DNA of 64,000 nt. Origin: Cunninghamia lanceolata. Its lineage: Eukaryota > Streptophyta > Pinopsida > Cupressales > Cupressaceae. This document shows positions 10,885 to 22,538 of this stretch, one piece after another. Each line of letters begins with the position of its first letter. Position 1 is the first letter of the stretch. The position numbers and the translations under genes were made by a program. Location of the stretch: contig BSBN01000297.1 of assembly GCA_027924645.1 (NCBI GenBank), forward strand, positions 7,812,001 to 7,876,000, in the 5' to 3' direction. The notes beneath the pieces are model-generated. The model was not told the origin of the DNA. It saw only the letters and a program-made list of their open reading frames with translations, and made no database searches.

Positions 10885-11001
10885 AAGTCTTGGAGCAACC
10901 AAGAGGAGGACAAAGCTGGAACAGGTCAGAACATTGACATGACAAAGTGTAATGGTGGAGGACTTCCACAACCAAACTCATGGGACATGAGTTCTTCTCT
11001 G

Positions 11002-11011
11002 TTGGGGAGTA
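11002..11011 (+). other. Polypurine tract of element B
   Basis: TTGGGGAGTA lies directly before LTR B2. The coding-like phrase before it (QPNSWD-type in frame) resembles the 3' end of gypsy pol transcripts, as if pol had been deleted between protease and this end. Confidence 0.6.
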
Positions 11012-12382
11012 TGGTGCAGGAGCACCTACCTGACAGCTGGCCTCCATGAGGCAGTTAGTTTGTTTTAGGTCTGGTTAATGTTTCCAAGAAGGTCTTATAA
11101 GACCAATGCATGTAATAAGGTCATGTTGACCATACTTTACTATTTTTAGCTAGTTTGTTAAGACAGCTGTTATGCTGTAGGTCTGGTTGGATCTCCCAGC
11201 CGCCTGGAGAGATTTCCCAGCCGCTTGGAGTCAGGTCGGTAGTACTCGCTGGAGATCCTATTTATGCATGAGGATCGGTTGGTTTTAGACATTGAGCAGA
11301 GGAGTTAGAGTGCAGAGAGAGACTGAATATTGTATTGCATCTTTTGAGATCAATAAAGATCCTGTTTGTGTTCATTTTCTGTTTGATCTCCATTGTGAAA
11401 TCGATTTGCTGTTTTGGTGGTTTCATGGATTGGCTGATCCATTCCACCGGTTGATTCGTTGAATCGGTGGAATGGTTATGTACAGTAGATTAGGATTTAG
11501 TTTGCATTTTCTGTTTGTTCATGTGCATGTTTGCAGGATCGCAGTCGAGAGGTGCTGAGAACCCTAGCATGGGTACGTGCTAGGCCGTGCTGGTTGTTAG
11601 AGTCTGGAAAGTTGTCCAGGAAGCGGATCGGGTCACCTCAGGAGGTTCGGTGGATTGAAATTCGCTAAGGTTGGAAAATCTTTCGCAACGACATCATCAG
11701 GATATTTCTGTGTATATCCTGCGGTTACTTCGGGCGTCATCCGAGTAGATGGAGGTGAGCATGATGCAGTAGTTTGCATAAAGTGAATGTGCCTTGGGGT
11801 GATCATCATCAGGTGTTGCCCAGGAGGAGCGTATCGGCATAAGGTAGAAGATCGGGTTGACAATTCCTTCGCGGGCCGATAATGTTAAGTTTGGCCGACA
11901 GCAGGATATTGAAGGAACTACATGTGACATCATCGTCATCAGGATAATCGTCATCAGGATATCGGGGCAGCAGGATATTGAAGGAGCTGCATGTGACGTC
12001 ATCGTCATCAGGATAATCGTCATTAGGATATCGGGGTGACGTAAGCATCGAAGGAAAGGTGCATGAGTTTGTCATCATCAGGATATATGGAAGGAACCGG
12101 ATGTTCTATATCCTGCTGACGAACATGATGTTGAACATCATGATGCTGCGGATAGAGTTTGGCGGTAAGATGAATAGTGAACATCAGGAGGATGTTTGCG
12201 CTTGCCGAATATGATGATGCTGCTGATAGTCGAAGGGTTGAAGGCTTGTCATCAGGAGGATATCGGTCGGCAGAGAAAATATGATGATGCTGACAGTGTT
12301 AAGGGAAATATGATGATGATGATGAAGGGTTGCGGACATCCATGCTGTATGTCAAGGTTATAGTGTGGATGCCTCTGCATCA
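11012..12382 (+). repeat. LTR B2 (1371 bp)
   Basis: Same length as LTR B1, about 98.4% identical by eye. It carries the 69-bp pair (11899-12036), the inverted repeat (11439-11475) and a TGACGTCA at 11994-12001; the TGACGTCA of the first unit has mutated to TGACATCA. Confidence 0.95.
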
Positions 12383-12387
12383 AGAAT
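12383..12387. repeat. Target-site duplication AGAAT, right copy of element B
   Basis: It exactly repeats 7349-7353. The copia gag resumes immediately after it. Confidence 0.9.
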
Positions 12388-15300
12388 GATCTGACAACTA
12401 AAGATGAAGTCAAAGAATATGAGGTGAATATAAAAGCTAGAGATGCTCTATTGAGTGCATTGACTGATTTTGAATTAATAAAGGTCATGGATTATGAGTA
12501 TGCTAAAGAAGTCTGGGATAAGCTAAGTAATCTGTATGAAGGAGACAATTCTGTAAAGAGTGCCAAATTGCAGGGAATGAAAGCCAAATATGAAGTCTTA
12601 AAATGCAAGAAGATGAAAACATAACATCCTTCATGCAAAAGGTTGATGAACTTGTTACTGGAATCAAAGGTATGGGAGGAACTATTGATGAAACTGAAGT
12701 TGTGATGAAAATTCTTAGGTCATTACGTAAATCCTATGCTCACAAGGTAGCAGTAGCTGCAATTGAAGAAATAATGACTATGAAAAACATTAATAAGGAT
12801 CAGTGGCTTGGTAAGATTACTGCTTTTGAAATGAGAGAGTTTGGTGATGCTTTGCCAAAAGTTGAAATTGCTTTCAAAGCCAGTACTTTAGAAAAGATCT
12901 CCAGAGCAAAAAAGTACAAGGTAGAACCTAATGATGAGCTTGATGAAATTAAGCCAACTTTGTTGACAGATTGTAAAGAGGTTCTGGTAAGTTCAAAGGC
13001 AAATTACCTTTCAAATGTTTCTCATGTGGTAAAATAGGTCATTATGCTTCCAAATGTCCTAAAAGAATTGAAAGGAATAGAAAAAGATTGAGAACAGGCC
13101 TAGAGCTCCAAAAAAATGCTACTATATTAGAGATTTTGATGATGAAGGTGTGACGAATGATGAATCTGATGATGCTAATTCTAGTGCAAATGAATTCTTG
13201 TTTATTGCTATTAAAGAAGAATCTGTCTACTAATCCTGCTAGCTGTGTGAAGGAAGAAAAACTAGTGGAAGAAAGTGCTTTGGCTGTTTAAGTTGAGAAA
13301 GATAAGGACGAATGGATTATTGATAGTGGATGTTCACATCATATGACCGGTGACAAAAGTAAGTTTGTAAGTTTGGAAAAATATGATGGAGGACTGGTTA
13401 GGTTTGGAGATAATACACCTGGTAAGATTTGTGGAAAAGGATCTATTTCATTTGATGGAAAGCATAACACTGACAATGTTCTCTATGTGAAGGGTTTAAA
13501 GCATAATCTTTTGAGTGTTGGTCAGATGTGTGACAAAGGTTATGATATGAGATTCAAAGACAATGGATGCAAGATAATGGAAAGCTTAAGAACTATGATT
13601 GCTACTAGTAAGAATACCAGAGGTAACATCTATCAATTAAGAGGAACTAATGATTAGTGTTTATTAGCCTAAGCAGATGAAAGTTGGTTGTGGCATAGAA
13701 GGTTGTGTCATATAAATTTTGATAATCTGGTAAAGATAAGTTCAGGTTAGACTATAAGAGATCTATCAAAATTTGTGAAACCCTCCGATACTATTTGCAT
13801 GGAATGTTAGTTAGGGAAGCAGACAATAACAAGTTTCGAGAGTAAAGACCAATTTTCTACTGGTTTGTTCGATCTAGTTCATATAGATCTATGTGGTCCT
13901 ACAAGGATAAGAAGTCTGCAAGGTGACAGGTACTTCATGTTGCTTATTGATGATTATTCTATAATAACTTGGGTTACTTTTTTAAGAGACAAATCAGAAG
14001 CCCCAGAGAAGTTCAAATCCTTCAAAGCAATGGTTGAAAATGAAATAGAACTAAAAATCAAATGCTTGAGGTCTGATAGAGGAGGTGAGTTCACATCAAA
14101 TGGATTCAATATTTTCTGTGAAGAGCAAGAAATAAAAAGATAGTTGTCCGCACCTAGAACTCCTCAGCAAAATGGAGTTATGGAAAGGAAGAACAAGATA
14201 GTTCAAGAAACTACCAAAACAATGATGAAGGAAGGAGGCCTACCAGAAGTCTTCTGGAAAGAAGCTATACATACTGTTGTTTCCATTCAAAACAGAGTTC
14301 AAGTGAAAGGTAATGGCACTAAAACCCCTTATGAATTATGGAATGGAAGAATTCCAACACTAAGATACTTCAAAGTCTTTGGAAGTAAATGCTATATCAA
14401 AAGAGATGAAGACCTAGGGAAATTTCATGCAAGATGTGATGAAGGAATCTTCCTTGGATACTCTACCAAGAGTAAGGCCTATCGGTGCTACAACAAAAGA
14501 TTGAAAAAGATTATGGAGAGTACAAATGTGAAGGTGGATGAAGGCAAAGGAAAAACATCAGATTAGAGTGGCTATGAGTTAGATGAACCTGCTGATATAA
14601 CTTATGAAGAAAAGGTTGAACAAGAAGACAATCAAAGTGAAGAAGAAAAGGCTTCAGAAATTGCTAAAACTCCCAGGTATGTAAAAATCAATCACTCTGA
14701 AGATCGAATTATTGGAGACAAAGAGAAAGGAGTACTGACAAGGAAAAGAGCTGCAGAAGAACAAGTGAATTATTGTTTGCTCTCTATAGTTGAACCTAAA
14801 ACTGTGAATGAAGCCTGCAATGATGAAAATTGGGTTAAGGCAATGGAAGAAGAACTAATACAGATAGAAAACAATGAAACTTGGGAACTAGTTCCTAGAC
14901 TTGCTGACAAAAATGTTATTGGAACCAAATGGGTCTTTAGGAATAAGCTGAATGAAAATGGAGAAGTTGTAAGGAACAAAGCAAGGCTTGTGTGCAAAGG
15001 ATATTCTCAAATTGAAGGGATAAATTTTGAAGAGACTTTTGCTCCAGTAGCTTGGATTGAAGAAATCAGAACATTTCTGGCATTTGCAGCTCACAAAGGT
15101 TTCAAAGTGTATTAGATGGATGTGAAGTCTGCATTCTTGAATGGGGAGTTAGGAGAGGAAGTCTACATTGAGCAACCGGAAGGTTTCCAACTATCAAATA
15201 AAGGTGATATGGCATACAGGTTGAAGAAAGTATTATATGGACTCAAGCAAGCTCCCAGAGCATGGTATGCAAGATTGGATAAGTACTTACTGCAGTTAGG

Positions 15301-16399
15301 ATTTAGTAAAGGCACTACTTACAGTAATCTTTATTTCAAGATTAATGGTGATCAAATTTTGGTTGTTGAAGTCTTTGTTGATGATATCATCTTTGGTGGA
15401 AATGAAGGTATGTGTATGAAACTCGCAAGTGAAATGCAGAAAGAGTTTGAGATGTCTATGTTTGGTGAGATGAATTTCTTTCTGGGTCTACAAATCAATT
15501 AATCAGCTAAAAGAATCTTCATATCTCAGTCTAAGTATGTGAAAAAATTGTTAAAGAAGTTTGGGATGGAAGACTCTAAACAAGTATGTACTCCCATACT
15601 TACTGGCAGCAAATTGAGCAAAACTAATGAATCACCCAAGACCGATAAAAAAAGTACAGATCCGTGATTGGAGGATTATTTTATCTAACTAAAATCAGAC
15701 ATGATATTATGCATACAATTTGTCTTGTTACAATATTTCAAGTTGATCCAAGAGAATCACATGTGATGGCAGTAAAGAGAATCCTGAGGTATTTGAAAGG
15801 CACTCTGGATCATGGCTTATGGTATCCAAAGGATAATGATTTTACTCTCAGTGCTTATTCAGATGTTGATTGGGCAGGAGATGTTGATGACAAAAAATGT
15901 ACAAGTGGAGGTGCTTTCTTTTTGGGAAACAGATTGTTTCATGGTTGAACAAGAAACAAGATTCAATCTCTTTATCAATAATAGAAGCATAGTATAATGC
16001 AACAGCATGTTGTTGTACTCAAGTGTTATGGATGAAGCAAACTTTGAAGGATATAAGAGTTGTTTATGAAGATCCAATTGCAATCCTATGTGAAAATACA
16101 AGTGCCATAAATTTTTCCAAGAATCCAGTGATGCACTCAAGAATAAAGTATATATCTATAAGGTATCACTTTTTGAGGGAAAAGGTGACAGAGAATGAAG
16201 TTAATTTGGAATATGTGTTGACAAGGATCAGATTACAGATAACTTCACTAAACATTTGCCTAAGGATACTTTTGAGTATCTTAGGGAAAAATTAACGGTT
16301 GTTACCCCTCCAGCTCTGAACTAAGATGCAAAGGAATGCATCAATCCAGTGGTGCCCAAAGATTTATTCTTTAATCTAGATTGATGTTATGAGAGATAC

Positions 16400-16640
16400 C
16401 TCTCAGGGGGAGTAGCTGAATGATGACAAAAGAGTTGGTTGCAGAAGTTCAAATTTGATCAGAGCAACAGAGTGCAAGTATGTGCCCTTTGCCATTGATA
16501 TCAAAGGGGGAGAGAAATCATGTGAAAAATTTAGAAAAGAAAAGAGTGCAGATGTGTAAAGAGAAAGGGGGAGAATCGTGTCTTGATGGTCTTTACACTT
16601 TTTCACATCATATGTTGCCATCAATGACAAAGGAGGAGAT
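16400..16640 (+). other. 3' untranslated segment of copia A (first copy) with iterated GGGGGAG motifs and polypurine tract
   Basis: After the pol stop, CAGGGGGAG (about 16405), AAAGGGGGAG (about 16503 and 16563) and AAGGAGGAGAT (16630-16640) occur. The last abuts LTR A2 and is the likely plus-strand primer. CCCTTTG and CAAAGGGGG flank a short loop near 16482-16508, so one G-run can fold back. Confidence 0.7.
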
Positions 16641-16678
16641 TGTTACAAGTATGTGCCTAATCGGTGTTGTCATTGATG
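16619..16678 (+). repeat. Stem-loop spanning polypurine tract and start of LTR A2
   Basis: CATCAATGACAA (16619-16630) and TTGTCATTGATG (16667-16678) are perfect reverse complements separated by 36 bases that hold the polypurine tract and the first LTR bases. The same 12-bp arms and 36-base spacer occur at 22517-22576 and 40087-40146. Confidence 0.8.
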
Positions 16679-18095
16679 TGAACATATCTGTGTTGTCAAT
16701 TGTGCTCCGATCTTGTTGTTTGCTTGTAATGAGTAAGATGCTTTGTATTTTCTTATGTAAGTAATCCTAATGTTGAGGATATTGTGAAAATTAGCTTCTC
16801 TGGTAGAAACAGTGAGTTGCAGTGGAAATAATGTATTGCATACAAAAGAACAGTCCAAAAGAATGCTCTGCATTTTCTGTTGAATGAATATCTTTGATTA
16901 CAGATTGGAAGTTATTTAGAAGTCTATCTAAAGATGCTATGTTCTGAGTTTGAGCCTCCGGTATGAAGAATTGAGTGAGTTATGTTCACCAGAGTGAAAA
17001 CAACTTTTTCTGTATGTTTGGCAAAGACAAGGAGAAAGTGTTATGCTCCGCATTCCTCTGCGTTGAAGTATTTTGATCTGCTGTTCTAGAGATAAGTCTA
17101 AGATAATGTTAAGTGCCTTCAACTCCAATGGTTCGTGATTTGGCAGTCCGCAAGCTATCCTTTCTTTATGATAGTAGCTGACAGTGTTGTTCTTGTGCTC
17201 CAGTTTGAAGAATCTTCTTGACAGAGTGGTTAGAGATCGTGTGGTTGTTCTTGGTAATTACAATGTGCTTGTGGATGTCTCCTGATAGTGTTCCTACCTT
17301 TGGATTGGTCCGCAAAGAGAAGTGTGGATCGTGAAAGAAGAATATTCTTAGAAAACCTAGTGTTAACTTCAGTCTTGGCCGACTTGATTGTTTTCACTAT
17401 TTGCAGAGATGCATTGAAGATTGTAGAAGTGTGTTGTGGCATGAAGGATTGTGTTTGAGTCCTAGCTAAGGTGTGGCGTGTTCACCATACTTCTCTACAT
17501 CTTTCCTTAGATAAATTGTGTAATAGGTCTAGACCTATTTCTGTATATGTTTTGTAATGCTGACCTTAGAGAATGTTCCAATGGTTGATGAATGTATTGC
17601 TGACCTTGATAGACATTCCAAGGTTGATGAATTGTATAAAGGCATGTAATAGAGTTGCAAAAATGTGGGGGTGTGTGAATATGAAGAGATAAGTGTGAAG
17701 GTGTGAAAGCTTAGAGCAGAGAAGTTATATTGTGCTTCAATGAAACTAAATCATGGCATGGAGTAGATGCTACTTAATCAGTTCACCACTTTGGTAGTGA
17801 GCCGTTCTTTGCAGTGAGCAATTTGGGCAGTGAGCCTTTATTTTTCAGTATTGTTATAACTCATATTTATGTGGGCTAACACCCACCGTAGCTTTTCCCT
17901 TTTAGGGTTTTTCACATAAAAGTTCTGGTGTCTACTGTGTTGGATGTGTGTTTATGATTAAGGTTATGGTTTCATGCTTTCATGATTAAATCTGATTATA
18001 AGCAATTAAGTAGTTGATGGTTTGATGTTCATATGAAGCTAAGTTTTTTTGACAACTGATTCACCCCCATCTCAGTTGTCTAGTGTATTTCAACA
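16641..18095 (+). repeat. LTR A2 (1455 bp), middle LTR of the array
   Basis: It starts TGTTACAAG and ends TTCAACA before a primer binding site, so it serves as 3' LTR of the first interior and 5' LTR of the second. It is shorter than A1 and A3, mainly in the GTGAGCC repeats. GACAACTGA (18051-18059) pairs perfectly with TCAGTTGTC (18072-18080) near its end. Confidence 0.9.
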
Positions 18096-18097
18096 AT

Positions 18098-18109
18098 TGG
18101 TATCAGATC
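18098..18109 (+). other. Primer binding site after LTR A2
   Basis: TGGTATCAGATC matches the tRNA-iMet site except at one base near its end. Confidence 0.75.
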
Positions 18110-18153
18110 AAGGTTCCTCAGTGGTAAGCCTAATAGCTTGAGGTAGATCCAAG

Positions 18154-21100
18154 ATGTATTACAAGGAGGCTCTGCAGTTTGATGGGATGAATTATGCAAC
18201 TTGGAAGATTCGCATGAAAGTCCATCTGCTTTGCATTGGTTATAAAGTATGGCAAGTGACACAGACTAAATATACTATGCCGGAGAATGGTCTGACAACT
18301 AAAGATGAAGTCAAAGAATATGAGGTAAATATAAAACCTCGAGATGCTTTGTTGAGCGCACTGACTGACTCTGATTTATTAAAGGTCATGGATTATGAGT
18401 ATGCTAAAGAAATCTAGGATAAGCTAAGTAATCTGTATGAAGAGGTGATTCTATAAAAAGTGCCAAATTGCAAGGACTGAAAGCTAAATATGAAGGTCTT
18501 AAAATGGGAGAAGATGAAAACATGACATCTTTCATGCAAAAGGTTGATGAACTTGTTACTCGACTCAAAGGTATGGGAAGAACTATTGATGAAACTGAAG
18601 TTGTGATGAAAATTCTTAGGTCATTACCTAAATCCTATGCTCACAAGGTAGCTGCAATTGAAGAAATAATGATAGTGAAAAAGATTAATAAGGATCAGTT
18701 GATTGGTAATATTATTGCTTTTCAAATGAGAGAGTTTGGTGATGCTTTGCCAAAATTTGAAATTGTTTTCAAAGCCAGTACTTTAGAAAAGATCTCCAGA
18801 GTAGAAAAGTACAAGGTAGAACCTGATGATGAGTTTGATGAAATTAAAGCCAACTTTGTTGACAGATTGCAAAGAGGTTCTGGTAAGTTCAAAGGCAAAT
18901 TACCTTTCAAATGTTTCTCATGTGGTAAAGTAGGTCATTATGCTTCCAGATGTCCTGAAAGAATTGAATGGAATAGAAAAAGATTTGAGAACATGCCTAG
19001 AGCTCCAAAAAATGCTACTATGTTAGAGATTTTGATGATGAAGGTGTGATGGATGATGAATCTGATGATGCTAGTTCTAGTGCAAATGAATGCTTGTTTA
19101 TTTCTATTAAAGAAGAACCCGTGTCTACTAATCCTTCTAGCTATGTGAAGGAAGAAAAACTAGTGGAAGAAAGTGCTTTGGCTGTTCAAGTTGAGAAAGA
19201 TAAGGATGAATGGATTATTGATAGTGGATGTTCACATCACATGACCGGTGACAAAAGTAAGTTTGTAAGTTTGGAAAAATATGATGGAGGACTGGTTAGG
19301 TTTGGAGATATTGCAGCTGGTGAGATTTGTGGAAAAGGATCTATTTCATTTGATGGAAAGCATAACACTGACAATGTTCTCTATGTGAAGGGTTTAAAGC
19401 ATAATATTTTGAGTGTTGGTTAAATGTGTGACAAAGGTTATGATCTGAGATTCAAAAATAATGGATGCAAGATAATGAAAAGATCCAGAACTATGATTGC
19501 TACTGGTAAGAAGACCAGAGCTAACATCTATCAATTAAGAGGAACTAATGATTACTATTTATTAGCCCAAGTAGATGAAAGTTGGTTGTGGCATAGAAGG
19601 TTGTGTCATATAAATTTTGATAATCTGGTAAAGAGAAGTTCAAGTCATACTATAAGAGATCTACCAAAACTTGTGAAACCCTCCAATACTATTTGCAAGG
19701 AATGTCAGTTGGGGAAGCAGACAAGAACAAGTTTCAACAGTAAAGAGTAATTTTCTGCCATTTTGTTGGATCTAGTTCATACAGATCTATGTGGTCCTAC
19801 AAGGATAAGAAGTCTGTAAGGTGACAGGTACTTCATGTTGCTTATTGATGATTATTCTAGAATGACTTGGGTTACTTTTCTAAGAGAAAAATAATAAGCC
19901 CTAGAGAAGTTCAAATCCTTTAAAGCAATGGTTAAAAATGAAATAGAACTAAAAATCAAATGCTTGAGGTTTGATAGAGGAGGTGAGTTCACATCAAATG
20001 AATTCAACATTTTCTGTGAAGAGCAAGGAATAAAAAGACAGTTGTCTGCACCTAGAACTCCTTAGCAAAATGGAGTTATGGAAAGGAAGAATAGGATAGT
20101 TCAAGAAGCTACTGGAACAATGATGAAGGAAGGAGGCCTACCAGAAGTCTTCTGGAAAGAAGCTATACATACTGCTGTCTACATTCAAAACAGAGTTCAA
20201 GTGAAAGGTAATGGCACTAAAACCCCCTATGAATTGTGGTAGGGAGAATTCCAACAGTAAGATACTTCAAAGTCTTTGGAAGTAAATGCTATATTAGAAG
20301 AGATGAAGACCTAAGGAAATTTGATGCAAGATGTGATGAAGGAATCTTCCTTGGATACTCTACCAAGAGTAAGGCCTACCGATGCTACAACAAAAGATTG
20401 AAAAAGATTGTGGAGAGTGCAAATGTGAAGGTCGATGAAGGCAAAGGAAAAACATCAGATTAGAGTGGCTATGAGTCAGATGAACCTGCTGATATAACTT
20501 ATGAAGAAAAGGTTGAACAAGAAGACAATCAAAGTGAAGAAGAAAAGGCTTTGAAAATTGCTAAACCTCCGAGGTATGTAAGAATCAATCACTCTGAAGA
20601 TCAAATTATTGGAGACAAAGAGAAGGGAGTACTGACAAGGAAAAGAGCTGCAGAAGAACAAGTGAATTATTGTTTGCTCTCTATAGTTGAACCTAAAACT
20701 ATGAATGAAGCTTGCAATGATGAAAATTGGGTTAAGACAATGGAAGAAGAACTAATATAGATAGAAAAGAATGAAAATTGGGAACTAGTTCCTAGACCCG
20801 CTGACAAAAATGTTATTGGAACCAAATAGGTCTTTAGGAATAAGTTAAATGAAAATGGAGAAGTTTTAAGGAATAAAGCAAGGCTTGTGTGTAAAGGATA
20901 TTCTCAAATTGAAGGAATAGATTTTGAAGGGACTTTTGCTCCAGTAGCTTGGATTGAAGAAATCAGAATGTTTCTGGCATTTACAGCTCACAAAGGTTTC
21001 AAAGTGTATCAGATGGATGTGAAGTCTACATTCCTAAATAGGGAGTTAGAAGAGGAAGTCTACATAGAGCAACCAAAAGTTTTCCAACTATCAAATTAAG

Positions 21101-22222
21101 TTGATATGGTATGCAGGTTGAAGAAAGCATTATATGGACTCAAGTAAGCTCCTAAAGCATGGTATGCAAGATTGGATAAGTACTTACCGCAGTTAGGATT
21201 TAGTAAAGGCACTACTAACAGTAATCTTTATTTCAAGATTAATGGTGATCATATTTTGGTTGTTGAAGTCTGTTGATGATATCATCTTTGGTGGAAATGA
21301 AGGTATGTGTATGAAATTTGCAAGTGAAATGCAGAAAGAGTTTGAGATGTCTATATTTGGTGAGATGAATTTCTTTTTGGGTCTATAAATCAATTAATTA
21401 GATAAAGAAATCTTCATATCTTAGTCTAAGTATGTGAAAGAGTTGTTAAAGAAGTTTAGGATGGAAGACTCTAAACCGGTATGTACTCCCATGATGACTG
21501 GCTGCAAATTGAGCAAAACTGATGAATCACCCAAGACTGATAAGAAAAAGTATAGATCCATGATTGGAGGATTACTTTATCTAACTCAAACCAGACCTGA
21601 TATTATGCATGCAGTTTGTGTTGTTGCAAGGTTTCAAGTTTATCCAAGAGAATCACATGTGATGGCAGTAAAGAGAATCTTGAGGTATTTAGAAGGCACT
21701 CCAGATCATGGCTTATGGTATCTAAAGGATAATGATTCTACTCTTAGTGCTTATTTAGATGCTGATTGGGTAGGAGATGTTGATGATAGAAAAATTACAA
21801 GTGGAGGTGCTTTCTTTTTGGGAAATAGATTGGTTTCATGGTTGAGAAAGAAACAAGATTCAATCTCTTTATCAACATCAGAAGCAGAGTATATTGTAGT
21901 AGCATGTTGTTGTACTCAAGTGTTGTGGATGAAGTAAACTTTGAAGGATATAAGAGTTGTTTATGAAGATCCAATTGTAATCCTGTGTGATAATACAGGT
22001 GCCATAAATATTTTTAAGAATCTAGTGATGCACTCGAGAACAAAGCATATATCTATAAGGTATCACTTTTTAAGGGAAAATGTGACAGAGAATGAAGTTA
22101 AGTTCTAATATGTGTCCATAAAGGATCAAATTGCATATATCTTCACTAAGCCTTTGCCTAAGGATACTTTTGAGTATTGTAGGGAAAAATTAGGGGTCAT
22201 TACCCCTCCATCTCTGAACTAA
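18154..22222 (+). pseudogene. Copia gag-pol polyprotein, second copy, decayed
   Basis: The ATG at 18154 matches gag of the first copy. Domains: gag 18154-18880; zinc knuckle 18909-18953 (CFSCGKVGHYASRC); protease with DSG near 19222; GAG-pre-integrase about 19570-19750; integrase about 19768-20230; reverse transcriptase about 20690-21380; RNase H about 21545-22150; stop 22220-22222. Breaks: TAG at 18415, a small deletion near 18440, frameshift near 19020, TAA at 19421, TAG at 20063, frameshift near 20240, TAG at 20758, and loss of a base in the VFVDD region near 21270. It is non-functional, but it complements the first copy for reading the family's ancestral protein. Confidence 0.9.
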
Positions 22223-22279
22223 GATGCAAAGGAATGCATCAATCCAGTGGTGCCCAAATATTTATTCTTTAATATGGAT

Positions 22280-22538
22280 TGATGTTCTGAGAGCTACCTC
22301 TCAGGGGGAGTAGCTAAATAATGACAACATAGTTGGTTGCAGAAGTTCAAATTTGATCAGAGCAACAGAGTGCAAGTATGTGCCCTTTGCCATTGATGTC
22401 AGAGGGGGAGAGAAATCATGTGAAAAACTTAGAAAAGAAAAGAGTGCAGATGTGTAAAGAGAAAGGGGGAGAATCATGTCTTAATGGTCTTTACAAATTT
22501 TCACATCATATGTTGCCATCAATGACAAAGGGGGAGAT
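22280..22538 (+). other. 3' untranslated segment of copia A (second copy) with polypurine tract
   Basis: It repeats the arrangement of 16400-16640: CAGGGGGAG, GAGGGGGAG and AAAGGGGGAG motifs, then AAAGGGGGAGAT at 22527-22538 directly before LTR A3. The stem arms lie at 22517-22528 and 22565-22576. Confidence 0.7.

Larger units (their letters stand above)
7354..12382 (+). mobile_element. Element B: non-autonomous Ty3/gypsy retrotransposon with gag-protease only
   Basis: It has two 1371-bp LTRs, a 5-bp AGAAT duplication, a tRNA-Met primer binding site, one intact 670-codon ORF and a polypurine tract. The interior is only 2287 bp and holds no reverse transcriptase, RNase H or integrase. The layout matches the class called TR-GAG (terminal-repeat retrotransposon with gag). 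By eye the LTRs differ at about 22 sites (1.6%), nearly all transitions, with no net indel. It is the youngest dated insertion in the window and would need an autonomous relative to move. Confidence 0.9.
7216..16324 (+). pseudogene. Copia gag-pol polyprotein, first copy, split by element B and decayed
   Basis: The gag ATG is at 7216; codon 9 is already TAG where the sister copy has CAG. Element B plus its duplicated target occupies 7354-12387 and gag resumes after it. Domains: zinc knuckle of CX2CX4HX4C type at 13008-13058; protease with DSG at about 13322; GAG-pre-integrase from 13681 (WHRRLCH); integrase core about 13870-14250; reverse transcriptase about 14800-15490, with FVDDIIFGG at about 15374-15400; RNase H about 15660-16250; terminal stop 16322-16324. 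Breaks include a one-base loss near 12948 that shifts the zinc-knuckle frame, TAG at 14141 and 15113, and a frameshift near 15940. It is non-functional. Confidence 0.9.
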
